A stretch of 64,000 nucleotides of DNA, from positions 63,415,501-63,479,500 of the forward strand of contig CM027381.1 of NCBI GenBank assembly GCA_015680905.1, written 5' to 3'. The translations under genes and the position numbers were made by a program. Positions within the stretch are counted from its first letter, which is position 1. Each line of letters starts with the position of its first letter. The notes beneath the pieces are model-generated. The model was not told the origin of the DNA, ran no database searches, and saw nothing but the letters and a program-made list of their open reading frames with translations. The DNA comes from Coptis chinensis (Eukaryota > Streptophyta > Magnoliopsida > Ranunculales > Ranunculaceae). Of this stretch, positions 48,136-59,936 are shown piece after piece.

Positions 48136-48786
48136 TTATGGAAAAGAGTTTGTTAAATACTCTTGCGTAATGCTATCAACCCTGTTGACCTCACCATCAT
48201 TGTCAGGCTCTGGGATTTGTTTCATCAACTTGAACACATTCACCTCGACCGATAGATTTTCGAAGGACATGGTCATTGAACCATCCCTATAGTTAATAAG
48301 AGCATTAGCAGTTGCTAGGAACGGACGTCCTAAGATGATAGGAATGGAATCACATGCAACTTCTGTATCAAAAATAACAAAGTCTACAGGATAGAAAAAG
48401 TCTTGGACTTTTACGAGGACGTTTTCCACAATTCCTTTTGGATACTTTATGGAACGATCGGCTAACTGTAGAGTCATGGTGGTAGGTTTGAGCTCATGAA
48501 GACCTAGTTGTTTAAATAAGTAATATGGAAGTAAGTTCACACTAGCTCCTAGGTCTAGAAGCGCAGTAGCCGTATATTTGTCACCTAAGGTACATGGAAC
48601 TGTTGGTCTACCAGGGTCCTTGTATTTGACTATACCATTGTGTTTGGTGATGGAGAGAAACTGTTCGGTGAGGAATGCTTGTTGAGGAACATTAGTTCTC
48701 CTTTTTGTGGTGCACATATATTTCAGAAATTTTGCATGTTTTGGTAATAGTTTTAAGGCATCGAGAAAAGGTAAGTTGATTGTCAA
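48136..48786 (-). pseudogene. Athila protease region
   Basis: Open for 216 codons. Starts INLPFLDALKLLPKHAKFLK and has the aspartic protease site ALLDLGASVNLLPYYLFKQL (DLGA in place of DTGA, normal for Athila), then SIPIILGRPFLATANALINY, the second conserved protease block. A TGA at 48802 separates it from gag; in active relatives these are one frame. About 450 bases between 48136 and RT are broken. Confidence 0.85.
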
Positions 48787-48801
48787 ATTTTGAAAAGTCT
48801 C

Positions 48802-50639
48802 TCAAATTTCAGCAAAATTCTCATCAGGTTTATTCTTTGCCAAGCGTGCAGGAAACGGTGCCTTAGGGCGGAATTTGGCAAAGGGGTCTACTTGCTTGTT
48901 TCCTACATTCGGAGATGTTGACTTTGTTGGATCTGGTGAATCCACCATAGGTTCATTATTGGAAATAGATTCATTTGATCCTTTGGATTCCTTTGGTTGA
49001 TGATCTGGCATATGTATTTGATTGTCTACAGTTTTTCCAGATCGTAGAGTAGTGATTGTATGCACCTCACCTTGGTTGGGGGTGCTTGTACTAGGTGCAT
49101 TTGTGAGTTCAAAGGCTGTGTTTGCTAGTTTAGGGTTTGGAACTGCTTGTGCAAGAAGCACGCCTTTCTGACTCTTTTCTTGCTCCAATTGTTGAAGTGA
49201 TTGTTGGATAGACGTTAAAATTTGAGACTGTTGGTTCATGTAAGCCAAGAAAGTCTCGTTTGTCCTATCCATAACGGGTGGCGCAGGTTGTGCAATAGGT
49301 AGTAGTTCTCGATTATTGCTTAGAAGTTGCTGATTATAGTTGGGATCTGGATTAGCTGGAACAAGGGTGCGGTTGGTTTGATAATTAGCATTGGAATTAT
49401 TTTGAAATTGACCTTGTTGGTATTGTTGATTATTTCCTTGGCGGTATGGAATAAAATTATTGGTGGGTCGAACAGGTGGATTAGCGAAACCTTGAGGAGC
49501 CCCCATCTGTTGGTTATTTTGGCGCCAAGCGAAATTTGGATGTTGTCTCCAAGGTGCATTAGGAATGTTGAATGCACATGCCTCCTCCGACTATTGAGAA
49601 GGGGAGGCATATAACAAGGGACAATAAACATCAGGATGGTCAGGACTGAGACAAAGAACACATGGGGATATGTCAATGTTCATGACTTGTTTTGGAAGTT
49701 GATCGTTTACTTGAACTGCAAGGGCATCTACTTTTTTAGTTAGGGATTCTAACAAATTTTTTAATTCGGGATCAGGTTTTACCTCAAAAATAGATGTGGC
49801 CTTTGTAACATTGTCCTTTGATGATCTAGATGACTCAGTGTTACCCCAGTGTGTACCTTTTTTCGCTTGTTTTTCAAGAAAAGTATATGCTTTAGTAGCT
49901 CCTTTGTCCATGAAGCAACCACCGTTCATTATATAAAGAGTTTCTTTTTGATGATCAGAAAGACCATTAAAGAATGAACGAACAAGGACAACTTTGTCTA
50001 GTTGGTGATGAGGACATTCTAACAGAAGATCAGTAAAACAACTCCATGCTTCCGTAAAGGATTCATGAGGATTTTGACGAAAGAATTGAATTTTCTAAAG
50101 CATTTCAATTGTTTTCTTCTGAGTGTAAAATTGAAGCATGAAAACTTGAACTAGTTTATTCCATGTGTCTATGGACTGTGGTTGTTGTCCTGCTAGCCAA
50201 ATTGACGCTTTTCCGCTAAAGTGAATGGAAATAGCCGAAGCAAGAGTTGTTCCTTAGAGACTGCTGGATGGTGAAATGTTGTGGCCACTTGTCGCAGCCT
50301 ATGAAGATGATTGTAAGGTTTTTCGTGATCCAAACCATGATATATAAGTAACAAACTAAAAACGTTTGGCGGGATACGAAAATCACCGACAATGTCCTCA
50401 AGTTTGATGCAGGAAGAAGGTCCTTCCTGTAATGCAGTATAGAAGTCCGACAGGGGCTTCTCAACTGGTGGAGGATCGTCGGCCATAACGACAGAAGTTA
50501 ATGGCGACGAAGGATCGTGATGAAGGTAATTAACAGAAGAAGAACAATTTTTAGGTGAGAACTTATGCAATTGCTTATCGTATTTTTTTTGACGATAGGT
50601 ATGTTCAATTTCTTTAGTGGAACCAGACCTTAATCTCAT
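48802..50639 (-). pseudogene. Athila gag
   Basis: ATG at 50639 (MRLRSGSTKEIEHTYRQKKY). N-terminal part with FRIPPNVFSLLLIYHGLDHE and LLLRLFPFTLAEK, then (after a frame break near 50195 and a TAG near 50096) the Gag core QSIDTWNKLVQVFMLQFYTQ and LLECPHHQLDKVVLVRSFFN; a zinc-like CVLCLSPDHPDVYC (49680), and a Gln/Asn/Pro-rich tail to the TGA at 48802. Order and wording are those of Athila Gag. It would form the capsid. Confidence 0.85.
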
Positions 50640-52244
50640 GCAAGCATAAAATTAGATCTAATTTACAGAAGGAATTTAGTAGTACTCGAATTTTATTATT
50701 ATCTTTAAGCATTAGAGTTGAACAACGTAGGCCTAAGCTGCTGCTAACATAGCAGTGAAGCTAGGAATACATGTGCATAAGCCAACAACCAAGTCACAAG
50801 AGAGATATGAGGGAGGCTTTCCGTGCGAGCACGGTTCTAATTAAGTAACCTCAATCTTTCAAGTTTCCTAGACACCGCTGGAATATGATTAAGATTTATG
50901 GAATTAAAATTTATGCAAAGTCGGTATTAATTTTAATTTAATTTGTTTTTTAATTTTTTTTTTAAGATTTATGCAAGGGTGAAAATACAAACATGCAAAT
51001 ATGATCTACTCATATAATACTAGGTGCAGTAGCATGTGAAGATACTCTACTCATACGTAGAGCTATACGAATAGGCAAGCTTGTGTCATCGATAAATACT
51101 TCCATACGTACAGGCAAATATACATCAGTAATACGTATATGTACACTAATTTGTAAATCGATATTACGTAGACGTATATCAACAGTAACAGGCAAATTTG
51201 AATCACTCATACGTATCTAAATACATTAGCATGCGAATATAATATACGTACGCAGATAAATACGACAAAACTAAACATGCAAGGTGTTATACATAAACTA
51301 AAATACGACTCTTGTATTGCATAATAATTCTATTTCGACAATACTCATTGAGATTGCGGGTGTCATATAGAGAGCATCTTCACCCTGTAGGGTTTAGAAA
51401 CAACTTACCCAACTCAGATTTTAACCCTCGTTGGAATGTTCTCATCTTTCTTGACAAAATCGACTTATTAAACAATACCTTGTACTTATACGTAGAGAAA
51501 TACTAAACATGCAACAATAGACACTTATACGTAGACAGACATATAACCATGCAAAACAGTACCATTTATATCTATATATACATTGATATGCAATTCATGC
51601 CCAGTTAAACATATATAAATATTTACAGGTGTTTGAACATGATACATGCATATTTCTAGGCTAATACGTAAATAGTAATCCATAAACTAATTTATAATAA
51701 CTACGTACATGACATTCATGCAACAAAATAAAAATAAAAAAAAAAGTAAAACTTTGGAACCTGTAGCTTTCTGCTAGTCTGCCAAAGAAATGAAACAGAC
51801 GTTCCAAATCATCGACATGATTAATCCCAATAGAATAGTCAAATTTTCAGTTACAGGTCTAGAGAGTGAGGCCTGGATATGGATCAAGATAGATCAGGGG
51901 ATGCTGGAGGTAAATTATGAGCACCAACAAATCAAATACACCTGCGGACGCAGGTTAAACCTGCGGACGCGTGTCCAATACTGTGCACACGTGTCAATGA
52001 TGTCACAATGAGTTCAAATTTTCACAGAACTCTTAGAATCGCCTGCAGTGTACTTTCCCAGTCCTAACTTTTAGTACCTGAAAGTACATAATTTTTTTTT
52101 TTTAGACAGGTCAGTTCGTTTGGTTTTCGACGACGAAGAAATAAGAAAAAAAAATGGAAAAATAGGAAAAACAAGCGAGGATGAGAGGGGTGTTTCCCCT
52201 TGGAGTAAAGTCCAATCCGTAGCACTCGTCCTATGCCTTTAGAA
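50640..52244 (-). other. Athila leader region between primer site and gag
   Basis: 1.6 kb, no convincing coding frame. It has at least ten ATACGTA or TACGTA palindromes between about 51050 and 51710. A short tract near 51940-52000 repeats CCTGCGGACGC. Confidence 0.7.
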
Positions 52245-52258
52245 CAGCAGCGGCGCCA
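52245..52258 (-). promoter_or_regulatory. Athila primer binding site (tRNA-Asp type)
   Basis: Sense strand TGGCGCCGCTGCTG, three bases after the LTR end GATATCA. The first nine bases equal the Asp-tRNA site TGGCGCCG(T/C)TG common in Athila. Confidence 0.75.
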
Positions 52259-52261
52259 TTT

Positions 52262-53724
52262 TGATATCCACTTTTTACTACGTTAGAGATTGTCTCTCTA
52301 ATTTGACAAAAGTGCAAATTTAAAGTTTCCTTACTCACAAAAATTCGTGTTCATATAGTTGGAGTAAAGATTCGATCTAACCTAAAGTCTAGGACAATTA
52401 CAACTTGGTTTTTACTCTTAGGGAACTAGTGAGTAAGTTTAAATACTAATACTAGGTTTCTTTTCTACACAAACATAAAAAAAAAAAAAATTAAGTTTCA
52501 AGTGAATGCAACTAAAACACAATACGATTTACTAAAAGAAAATATGGAGAGTTAATCCTCCTCATGTGAAGTTAACTTTTGTTGTTGATTTTAATAAGTT
52601 GATTTTATTCTTCTTAGAACTCATAGACAAGTCTAATAGAAGAAAACTTGATCTCTAACATGTATGGCTCATCTTTAAGCTCATACATGCTAGCAAGTGG
52701 AACCAAAGCAATGACTTATCTCTAAGCTCATCACTTTGATCCCTAACTAGACACTACACCAACTATCATTTTGGGATAGGGTGTAGGTCTAGTTGTTCTT
52801 CCTAAACAACCCACCAAACCAACAACAAAGATTTTTCCCTCACATGAGTTTTATTAACTCCCCAAGGGGAAGTTAGCTCATGATCCTTGGGATGAAGGAT
52901 TACAAGTTAGAAAGTACAAAAAGAGAGAGAGAGAAAAAGGAAAAAGAAGACTAATTATCTAACTCACTTGCTTTTGATTTATTTTCAACTAGAAGAAAAC
53001 CAAAGTTTCCTCCATTAAAACTATTACATGCTTTTCTTACAAAACTAAAAATAAATAATAAAAATGACTAAGGAACTAAAATAATACAAGGTAAGGAAAA
53101 GAAGTCAAGGGAGTAAATGGAATGTCCCCCCCTTGTTTTGTTTTCTTCTCCATTTGAGAGAAATCTCATTTCCTCCCATGTGAAACATAAAACCACATTT
53201 ACTTCATTTTTATCCACCACATTAAAACAAAGTGGCACCTTGCCTTTTTTCACTATTAACACCTAATCTAATTAATTACATGCAAGGTGTCAACTTTGCA
53301 CCAATAATTTGTCATTTTTGTCTTGACATGCTCCATGATTGATGACTTATCCAATCTTGCGGGCCTGCATAGTGGGTCCTATGTGCAGTCCAGTGGCGGT
53401 CCGATCTTTGGGCAATTTTACAACTTCCCACCTATGCGTAGAGTTCATCGCCCTGATTGTTTGAGCAGCTCACTTGTCACATTCGGAGTCCTGGTTCAAG
53501 AGGTAGGAGCATCGAAAGTTTGATGCTTCTGTGCGGATTTGGAAGAATTCATATATATGTCGTTCTTTGTGCTTTATCGCAGGTTTAAATAATATTTCCA
53601 TGTTTACTACGAATACCTGCAAAAGTATGAAAACATATTTATTTCATGATTATTAAATACATAATTAACCAAATTTATATGTCTCAATGGGGTGGTCTCA
53701 TAATACACTTTTGGGTGCTTATCA
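52262..53724 (-). repeat. Athila 5' LTR
   Basis: 1463 bp; minus-strand start TGATAAGCACCC at 53724, end GGATATCA at 52262. Differs from the 3' LTR by scattered substitutions and an A-run near 52480. Reads more cleanly than the two 3' LTR copies around CTG/CAG words. Confidence 0.93.
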
Positions 53725-53729
53725 TCAAG
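53725..53729. repeat. Right target site duplication of Athila
   Basis: TCAAG, matching 2904-2908. Confidence 0.85.
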
Positions 53730-53910
53730 CTTGCTCCACTCAGCCGCAGCAACCGTTTCCAGTTTTTCTCCTCCATTCTCAATGGGTTATGCCAAGTCCT
53801 TGGAATAAATCAAGTCTTCCATCTTGGCATTTCCAAATGGTGTAGTTCTTCCTATTCAAACTCGTCATGTAAGTGTTCATGGAATGGTTCATCTCTACAA
53901 GTTATTTAAA
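53730..53910 (-). pseudogene. Ty1/copia gag, N-terminal fragment
   Basis: Minus-strand start of the copia Gag (MNHSMNTYMTSLNRKNYTIW, ATG near 53895), with later frames ending in AAAEWSKL next to the target duplication. Together with DRKSIGYIRQW in copy 1 (about 2865-2903), it gives a continuous Gag split exactly at the Athila insertion. A frame break lies near 53830. Confidence 0.8.
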
Positions 53911-53987
53911 CTCAAATCTTCTCTCAGGAATTTTGTCAAACACCTTCCAACCATGATTTGGATAACACCCTAGGCTAATCTAACCAA

Positions 53988-54000
53988 GGTTCTGATACCA
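53988..54000 (-). promoter_or_regulatory. Primer binding site of the copia element (initiator tRNA-Met)
   Basis: Sense strand TGGTATCAGAACC, two bases inside the LTR end; matches plant initiator tRNA-Met over the first ten bases. Confidence 0.82.
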
Positions 54001-54002
54001 CT

Positions 54003-54665
54003 TGTTGGGGTTTATACCAATACCAATTGATTCCCCACTACACAAATAACTTTTATTTGAACACAATTCAACTCCAAACAAATTCTAAATATCAACTACA
54101 ACCTATACTAACATGCCCAACTCGCTAAACAACTATTAACAACAAATAATAATGTAAAGCAGAATTAAAGCAAACCACAACACAAAGGTATACCGTGGTT
54201 CGGCCAATGGTGCCTACTTCCACAAGAGCTAGTTCTTTATAAAGTGGGAAGGAAGATTACAATCTCTCCTTTCAGTCTCTCACTTTACTAGATCACTCTT
54301 ATCTCTTTACAGGGTTGTCTCTCTGTAAAGGTTATCTCTCAATCTTGATAGCTTTCAAGATTGGGTTTTCCCTGACTTTTGTGTTGCCTCTCATGTGTTT
54401 GTTGGGTGTTAGGTTTTGCTAAAAACTCTAACTCTTATTGCAAACTCACGGTCCCAATTTTCTTCTGAAAAATAAACTTGGGCGCGGGTCGCGCCTCGAG
54501 CAAGACCAAGTCGAGTGCGGGTTGCACTGAAGGTACTGGAAGTCTTCCACGGAATGAGCGCAGGTCGCGCCTTGGTCAAGGCTAATCTGAGCGCGGGTCT
54601 TGTTCTGACATTTCCATGCATAATGAACTTCATTTTCTCTCCTCATGTGAGGGATAACGCCAACA
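54003..54665 (-). repeat. Ty1/copia 5' LTR
   Basis: 663 bp; minus-strand start TGTTGGCGTTATCCC at 54665 and end AACCCCAACA at 54003 (TG...CA). Its first 490 bases match 23300-23750. Holds a CTTTATAAAG box (54235-54244). CTAAT at 54666-54670 is the expected target duplication, but its partner lies outside the window. Confidence 0.9.
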
Positions 54666-54670
54666 CTAAT

Positions 54671-55150
54671 TTCTGAAAAACATGTAGGAGCCGTAAATGG
54701 TATTGGTGATTTGTACAAGAAGCACAAAGACAATGCTTTGCTTCACCGTGTTGAGGCTGAAATCAAAGTGAGGATTGCATCTTGTTTAAGCGAAGATCAT
54801 CTCCTACGTGCCACAAATAAGTGCCCAAGAAAAGAGCATCTCTCACAAGCCATAAAGTGTGCAAGCAAAGCAACTCTTCTTGCTCCACACTCCATAGAGT
54901 TTGCTTGGTACCTAACATTTCTTCACTTTGCAATAGCTCAAGAATCGAAACGCTTTCAAGATTATCGAATTTCCATTAAACTTGCTGAAAAAGGCCTCTC
55001 CATTGACGATCCCACCGACCCTATGGTTGAGAGTCTTCTTTTCCCCTATAGAAGCTCAAAGAGAAAAAAAAGAAGAAAGACTCAAGTATCTAAAGCAAAA
55101 GTTGAAAGAGATCGTCACAAGCTCCAAGTTGGAAATGCAGCGAATGACAA
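54671..55150 (+). pseudogene. DUF627-family (ubiquitin hydrolase-related) gene, first visible exon
   Basis: Plus-strand coding text similar to the N-terminal DUF627 domain of plant inactive ubiquitin carboxyl-terminal hydrolase-related proteins: DLYKKHKDNALLHRVEAEIK, AIKCASKATLLAPHSIEFAW, LAEKGLSIDDPTDPMVESLL. These helical repeats resemble TPR. Near 55040 the frame shifts by one; beyond that a Glu/Lys-rich helix (KEERLKYLKQKLKEIV) typical of the family follows. The exon probably ends at 55150 before GTAATG. The frame is open up to the copia target duplication at 54670, so the element seems to have split the coding sequence. The 5' part is off-window. Confidence 0.65.
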
Positions 55151-55452
55151 GTAATGACTAGGAGTACCTAGGTTCACCTAGAGTTTTAAGTGTCAATTGT
55201 CGTCTATTCAGGGATGGAGCCATGATTCTAAACCAGGGGGTGCGAGATTATGTGCACACCCCACCCCACCCAAAAAAAAAATGAAAGTATGCAATTTTTT
55301 TTTTTTTTTTTTTTTTTTTTGAAGGTCTAAATAATAAATATCAACAAAATTATGCATTTATTTTAATTCATAAAACTAAAGTGCGTTGACTACTAAGAAT
55401 TTAATATTGACTAACAAAGTTAACTACTTAAGCACTTAAGCCATTAATTGAT

Positions 55453-55852
55453 ATTACTATGTCTATAAATATCTACATAATCTAGTCTACAAGTCTACAA
55501 CAATTCAACAAATTGTTAACTTCCTATAATACTATAAGTCTATATAACCGTACTATTATGTGGAGAAAACTATAAAAGATTAACATTGAAAGTAAACAAT
55601 TATCTTGTTTTGTTTTGTTATATTTTTGTTTTTTGTTTTTTTTTAAGTTGAAATTTTATTGATAATGATAATGAGTTTTACAAATAATTATGATAATCAT
55701 TATGTCTATATATATCTACATAATCTAGTCCACAAGTCTACAACAATTCAACAAATTGTTAACTTCCTATAATACTATAAGTCTATATAACCCTACTATC
55801 GTGTGGAGAAAACTATAAAATATTAACATTGAAAGTAAAAAATTACCTTGTT
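55453..55852. repeat. Tandem duplication of about 245 bp, second unit split by LINE B
   Basis: Unit 1 (55453-55697) and unit 2 (from about 55698) share ATCTACATAATCTAGTC, CAACAATTCAACAAATTG and GTGGAGAAAACTATAAAA. Unit 2 resumes after LINE B at 59922 with ACCTTGTTTTGTTTTG and ends near 60005. Confidence 0.75.
55838..55852. repeat. Left target site duplication of LINE B
   Basis: AAAAATTACCTTGTT, repeated at 59922-59936. Confidence 0.85.
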
Positions 55853-58800
55853 GGATTACAACAGTGATGACTTGGGTAAGATTTGGCTTTGCTGGAATTC
55901 ACATGAATGTACGATGGCACTGATTCTAAAAGATGACGAAAGCATTACAATGGAGTGTACATTGAATACAGGGAAGAAGGTAATGGTGACTATGGTATAT
56001 GCATCAAACAATATGAGCATCAGAAGAGAACTATGGAATAACCTTGTGAACATTTCTAATACTACTCTACCTTGGATAGTATTAGGAGATTTTAATACAG
56101 TGCTTAGTGCCCAAGAGAGGACTGGAGGAGCAGACACAAGAACTTTACATTTCCAAGACTTATTGGATTGTGTAACGATGGCTGGACTGGTGGATTTGAG
56201 ATACAAAGGCCACTTCTTCACATGGAGTAATAAGCAAGATCATAGAGCATGGAGGAAACTAGATAGAGTGTTAGTGAATGCAGAATGGATAACTGAGTTT
56301 GGGGACACGCAAGCCGAGTTTCTGAATCAAGGAGCAATATCAGACCACACACCAATGGTGGTCTATCACTTGACACAGAGAAACTTTAAGAAGAAGATGT
56401 TTAGATTCTTCAACTACTGGATCAATGAAGAAGGTTTTGTGGAAACTGTAGAGAGGGTATGGGCAATAGAAGCAGTGGGAAATCCGATGTACACTTTCAT
56501 GAAAAGACTGAAGAATGTGAAGTTGGATTTGGTAACGTGGAATAGAGAGAAACTCAGTCAAAGGCAATCAAGGGCAGATGTAACAAAGGCGATAATGTCA
56601 GAGGTGCAAACTAAGCTACAAACGGATCCTATTAATCAAGTACTTATGAGGGAAGAAAGAAAAGCAATAGGTGAGTATGTGATGGCAGCCATAAAAGAGG
56701 AGTCAGTGTATAAGCAAAAATCCAGGGATAAAGTAATCACTCTGGGAGACAATAACACAGAGTATTTCTTCAAGTCAGTCAAGGCAAGAAGGAGCACAAA
56801 TAGAATTACATGCTTAAAAGATGATCAAGGTAAAGCACTAGAAGACATAAATGAGATAGGTAAGGAATGTGTGAAATTCTACAAGTTATTGTTTAGTCCA
56901 GAGGAAATGCAAAGGGTAAGTTTTACTAAACTTGAAGGTATACAGCAAAGGGAAACACTAAGTCAAGAGGAAAAAGAACAGATGCAAGTAATGATTTCAA
57001 GGGATGAGATTGTAGAAGCATTAGCAGACATTGACAATGAAAGAGCACCTGGCATGGATGGGTTCAATTCCTTATTCTTAAAAGCATGTTGGAGGATAAT
57101 AGGAGATGATTTTGTCAAAGCAGTAAGGAATTTCTTTATCTTTGGGGGAATGCTTAATGAGGTAAATGCTACATGTATTACTTTAATTCCTTAAGTGCAA
57201 TGCCCTATAGCTCTTGGTGATTACAGAGCTATTGCTTGTTGAACGGTAGTATACAAATGTATAACCAAGATACTAACAAGAAGAATGAAGGAGTTCATGC
57301 CTAGAGTGGTGACACACAACCAGACTGCATTCATATCTGGAAGAAGCATACAAGATAACATCCTGCTGTCACATGAGCTGGTTCATAACTACCACAGAGA
57401 TTCGTATCCTCCAAGATGTATGGCCAAGATTGATCTAAAGAAGGCATATGACTGTGTAAGATGGGAAGCTGTTATATTTGCATTGGAGAGAATATGAGTA
57501 CCCGAAAAGTTCATTAATTGGGTTAAAGTGTGTACGGAAACTACCACCTACTTAGTTATGCTAAATGGCTCTCCATATGGCTATTTCAAAGGCACTAGAG
57601 GAATTAGACAAGGAGATCCTATGTCACCCTATCTCTTTGTGTTAGTGATGGATCTATTTATAGATATAATGCAGAGAAGTGTAGAGGAAGGAAGGTACAA
57701 GTTACATTTAAAATGTCATGATCCAATCATTACTCACCTCTCATTTGCAGATGACTTACTTGCATTTATGCATGGAGAAGTGGATATAGCTAGATGCCTA
57801 AGCCAAAATCTATAGAAGTTCAAGCAATATTCAGGGCTTGAAGTTAACATGAACAAAAGTCAAGTTTATTTCTCAGGAATGAATCAGGGTCTATGCAATG
57901 CTATGCAGAATGCTTTACAATTTCCAGTGGGAACCTTGCCAGTGAAGTATTTAGGGTTGCCTTTGATTAAAACAAGATTGAGATCATCAGATTGCTTTTC
58001 TTTATATGAGAGAGTTGAGAAGAGAATACAGAGCTGGAAAGGAAAATCACTCTCTTATATAGGGAGGTTACAACTCATTAAAGCAATATTCAATAATTTG
58101 AGAATCTATTCGACTGCCTCATTTAGGCTTCCTATGAAGACTATTGAAGATATCAATAGATTATGCAAGAACTTCTTATGGAAAGGGCCAAACTTAATGA
58201 CAGCTCATGCACTGATAAGTTGGGAGGATGTGTGTTTCCCATATGATGAAGGATGGCTTGGGATTAGGGATTTGGAAACTCAGAACAAGGCTGCTAACCT
58301 GAAACAAGTATGGTAGATTGCAAGTAACAAGGAAACAATATGGGTTGAGTGGATTAAAAAGAATCTTATCAAGCAAAAGAATTTCTGGGACATGAAAATT
58401 CCAAGTGATTGTTCATGGAGCTGGTGAAATGTATTGAAACTGAGAACTGAAGCTACCTCGATGATATTATACAAGATTGGAGATGGAAGGAATACAAAAT
58501 TTTGGAGTGATCCTTGGCATCCAGAAGGAGTTCTAACAGGAAAATTTCCCCAAGCTCTGTGATATAGATCCACAGGTAATTTAAATTCTATGGTATCGTG
58601 TTTTATCGAAAATGGGAAGTGGGAAGTACCTCAAAATATTAGAGTGCATATGAATGAAGTAGTGGCTGGAATGGAAAAAAGAAGTGGAGATTGAGGGAGG
58701 AGAAGACAGAGTGGTGTGGACGGAAACACGAATAGGAGAGTTTTAGTTAAAAGAGAATTATGAAAGTCTAAGGATGATCAGACGTCCACCAGCTTGGCAT

Positions 58801-59921
58801 AACTTGATTTGGTTTACCAACAGAATTCAACGACACTCGTTCATAAGGTGGATGTTCTTTAATCAAGGGCTAAAAACACGAGATAAAATGAGACAGTGCG
58901 ATATATAAATGATGATATTTGCATTTTATGTTGGCGGGAAACTGAAACTCATCAACATTTGTATTATGAGTGTTCGTATTCTCTAAAAATATGGAACAAG
59001 CTGCTAGATTTCTCAGGTTATAGAAGGAATAATGTCTTAACATGTCAGGAGGAAGTGGAATGGCTACTTCAGAAGTGGGAGGGGAAAGGCAGCAAACAAG
59101 ATGCTCTAAAGATGGTAACAAACGGATTCTTTTGCTGGATATGGCGAGAGAGAAATAACAGAATTTTTGAGAAGAAGACTTGCTTCAGTGATCAGGTGGT
59201 GCAGCTCATAATCCAAGATGTTAAAATCAAGATGAATACGATAAAGCATAGAATGGAAGAAGGTCAGGAGAGAGAAGAGTTTATGGAGAGATGGAATATA
59301 CATGTGGAACCGATACACACAGTAGTGAAAAGATGCAAGTGGGAGAGTGCGGGATCAGGAATGATGAACCTAAACACTAATGGTACTCTACAAGGATTGA
59401 TAGGAGGATTGGCAGCAAGCTTAAGGGATAAACAAGGTCAGGTAATAGCAGCAGCAAAGGGGAACTTAAAGTTTAAATCAATAGCTTTTATCAAGCTAGA
59501 AGGGCTGCAGCAAGGATTGAGGCTAGCCAGCATGCATAACATCAAGAAGATCAAGGCCCAAACAGACTCAACAAATGTGGTATCATTTATAAAGAACAAG
59601 TAGAAACCATGGAGAATAAAGAAGATGATCGAAGACATAAAGACAGAGATAACCAAATTAGAATTTTTCGCAATTACTCATGTTTTTAGAGAATGTAATA
59701 GGTTAGCCGATAAATTAGCAGAAAATGTACCTACTGTTTGCTTTATTGAACTCACCCCAAGCTTATTTTTTGAAGATATAAAGAAAATCGTGTTTGAAGA
59801 TGCTAGTGGGGTAGAGTATGTAAGATTGTAATAACTCAAGTTTTTTTCTTTATGAGAAAGGGGTAAGGGACCTCTTAATTAAAAAACCCCGCTTGCCCAT
59901 CAAAAAAATAAAAATAAAAAT
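55853..59921 (+). mobile_element. LINE B (plant L1 type), 5'-truncated
   Basis: 4.07 kb, with 15-bp target duplications, an A-rich tail of AAAAATAAAAAT form (59901-59921), and only ORF2, starting inside the endonuclease domain. Loss of the 5' end is the usual fate of LINE copies. Sequence is much cleaner than LINE A. Confidence 0.92.
55855..59831 (+). pseudogene. LINE B ORF2 (endonuclease, RT, zinc region, RNase H)
   Basis: Lacks the endonuclease N-terminus. Visible order: endonuclease C-terminal half with WIVLGDFNTVLSAQER and GAISDHTPMVVYH (about 56080-56370); RT with ERAPGMDGFNSLFLKACW, KIDLKKAYDCVRWEAV, GTRGIRQGDPMSPYLFVLVM and catalytic FADD (57744-57755); zinc-type region CILCWRETETHQHLYYEC (58920-58970); RNase H with AQTDSTNVVSF and HVFRECNRLADKLAENVP. 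The first RNase H aspartate (usually NTDG) is Asn (LNTNGTLQG, near 59375). About eight stops, e.g. at 57194, 57240, 57497 and 58316. Inactive. Confidence 0.9.
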
Positions 59922-59936
59922 AAAAATTACCTTGTT
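59922..59936. repeat. Right target site duplication of LINE B
   Basis: Exact repeat of 55838-55852. Confidence 0.85.

Larger units (their letters stand above)
27704..53724 (-). mobile_element. Athila-type Ty3/gypsy retrotransposon (about 18.3 kb plus a nested 7.7-kb element)
   Basis: Complete element: 5' LTR 52262-53724, tRNA-Asp-type primer site, 1.6-kb leader, gag, protease, RT, RNase H, integrase, a long 3' region with three extra ORFs and a small membrane ORF, polypurine tract and 3' LTR 27704-29163. Flanked by TCAAG (clear at 53725-53729 and, in copy 1, at 2904-2908). Athila clade is supported by the protease DLGASVNLLP, the RT text CIDYRKLNAVTRKDHFPLPF and the primer site. The two LTRs are very similar, so the insertion is fairly young, but the polyprotein has several stops. 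It lies in the gag of a copia element in the same orientation. Confidence 0.9.
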
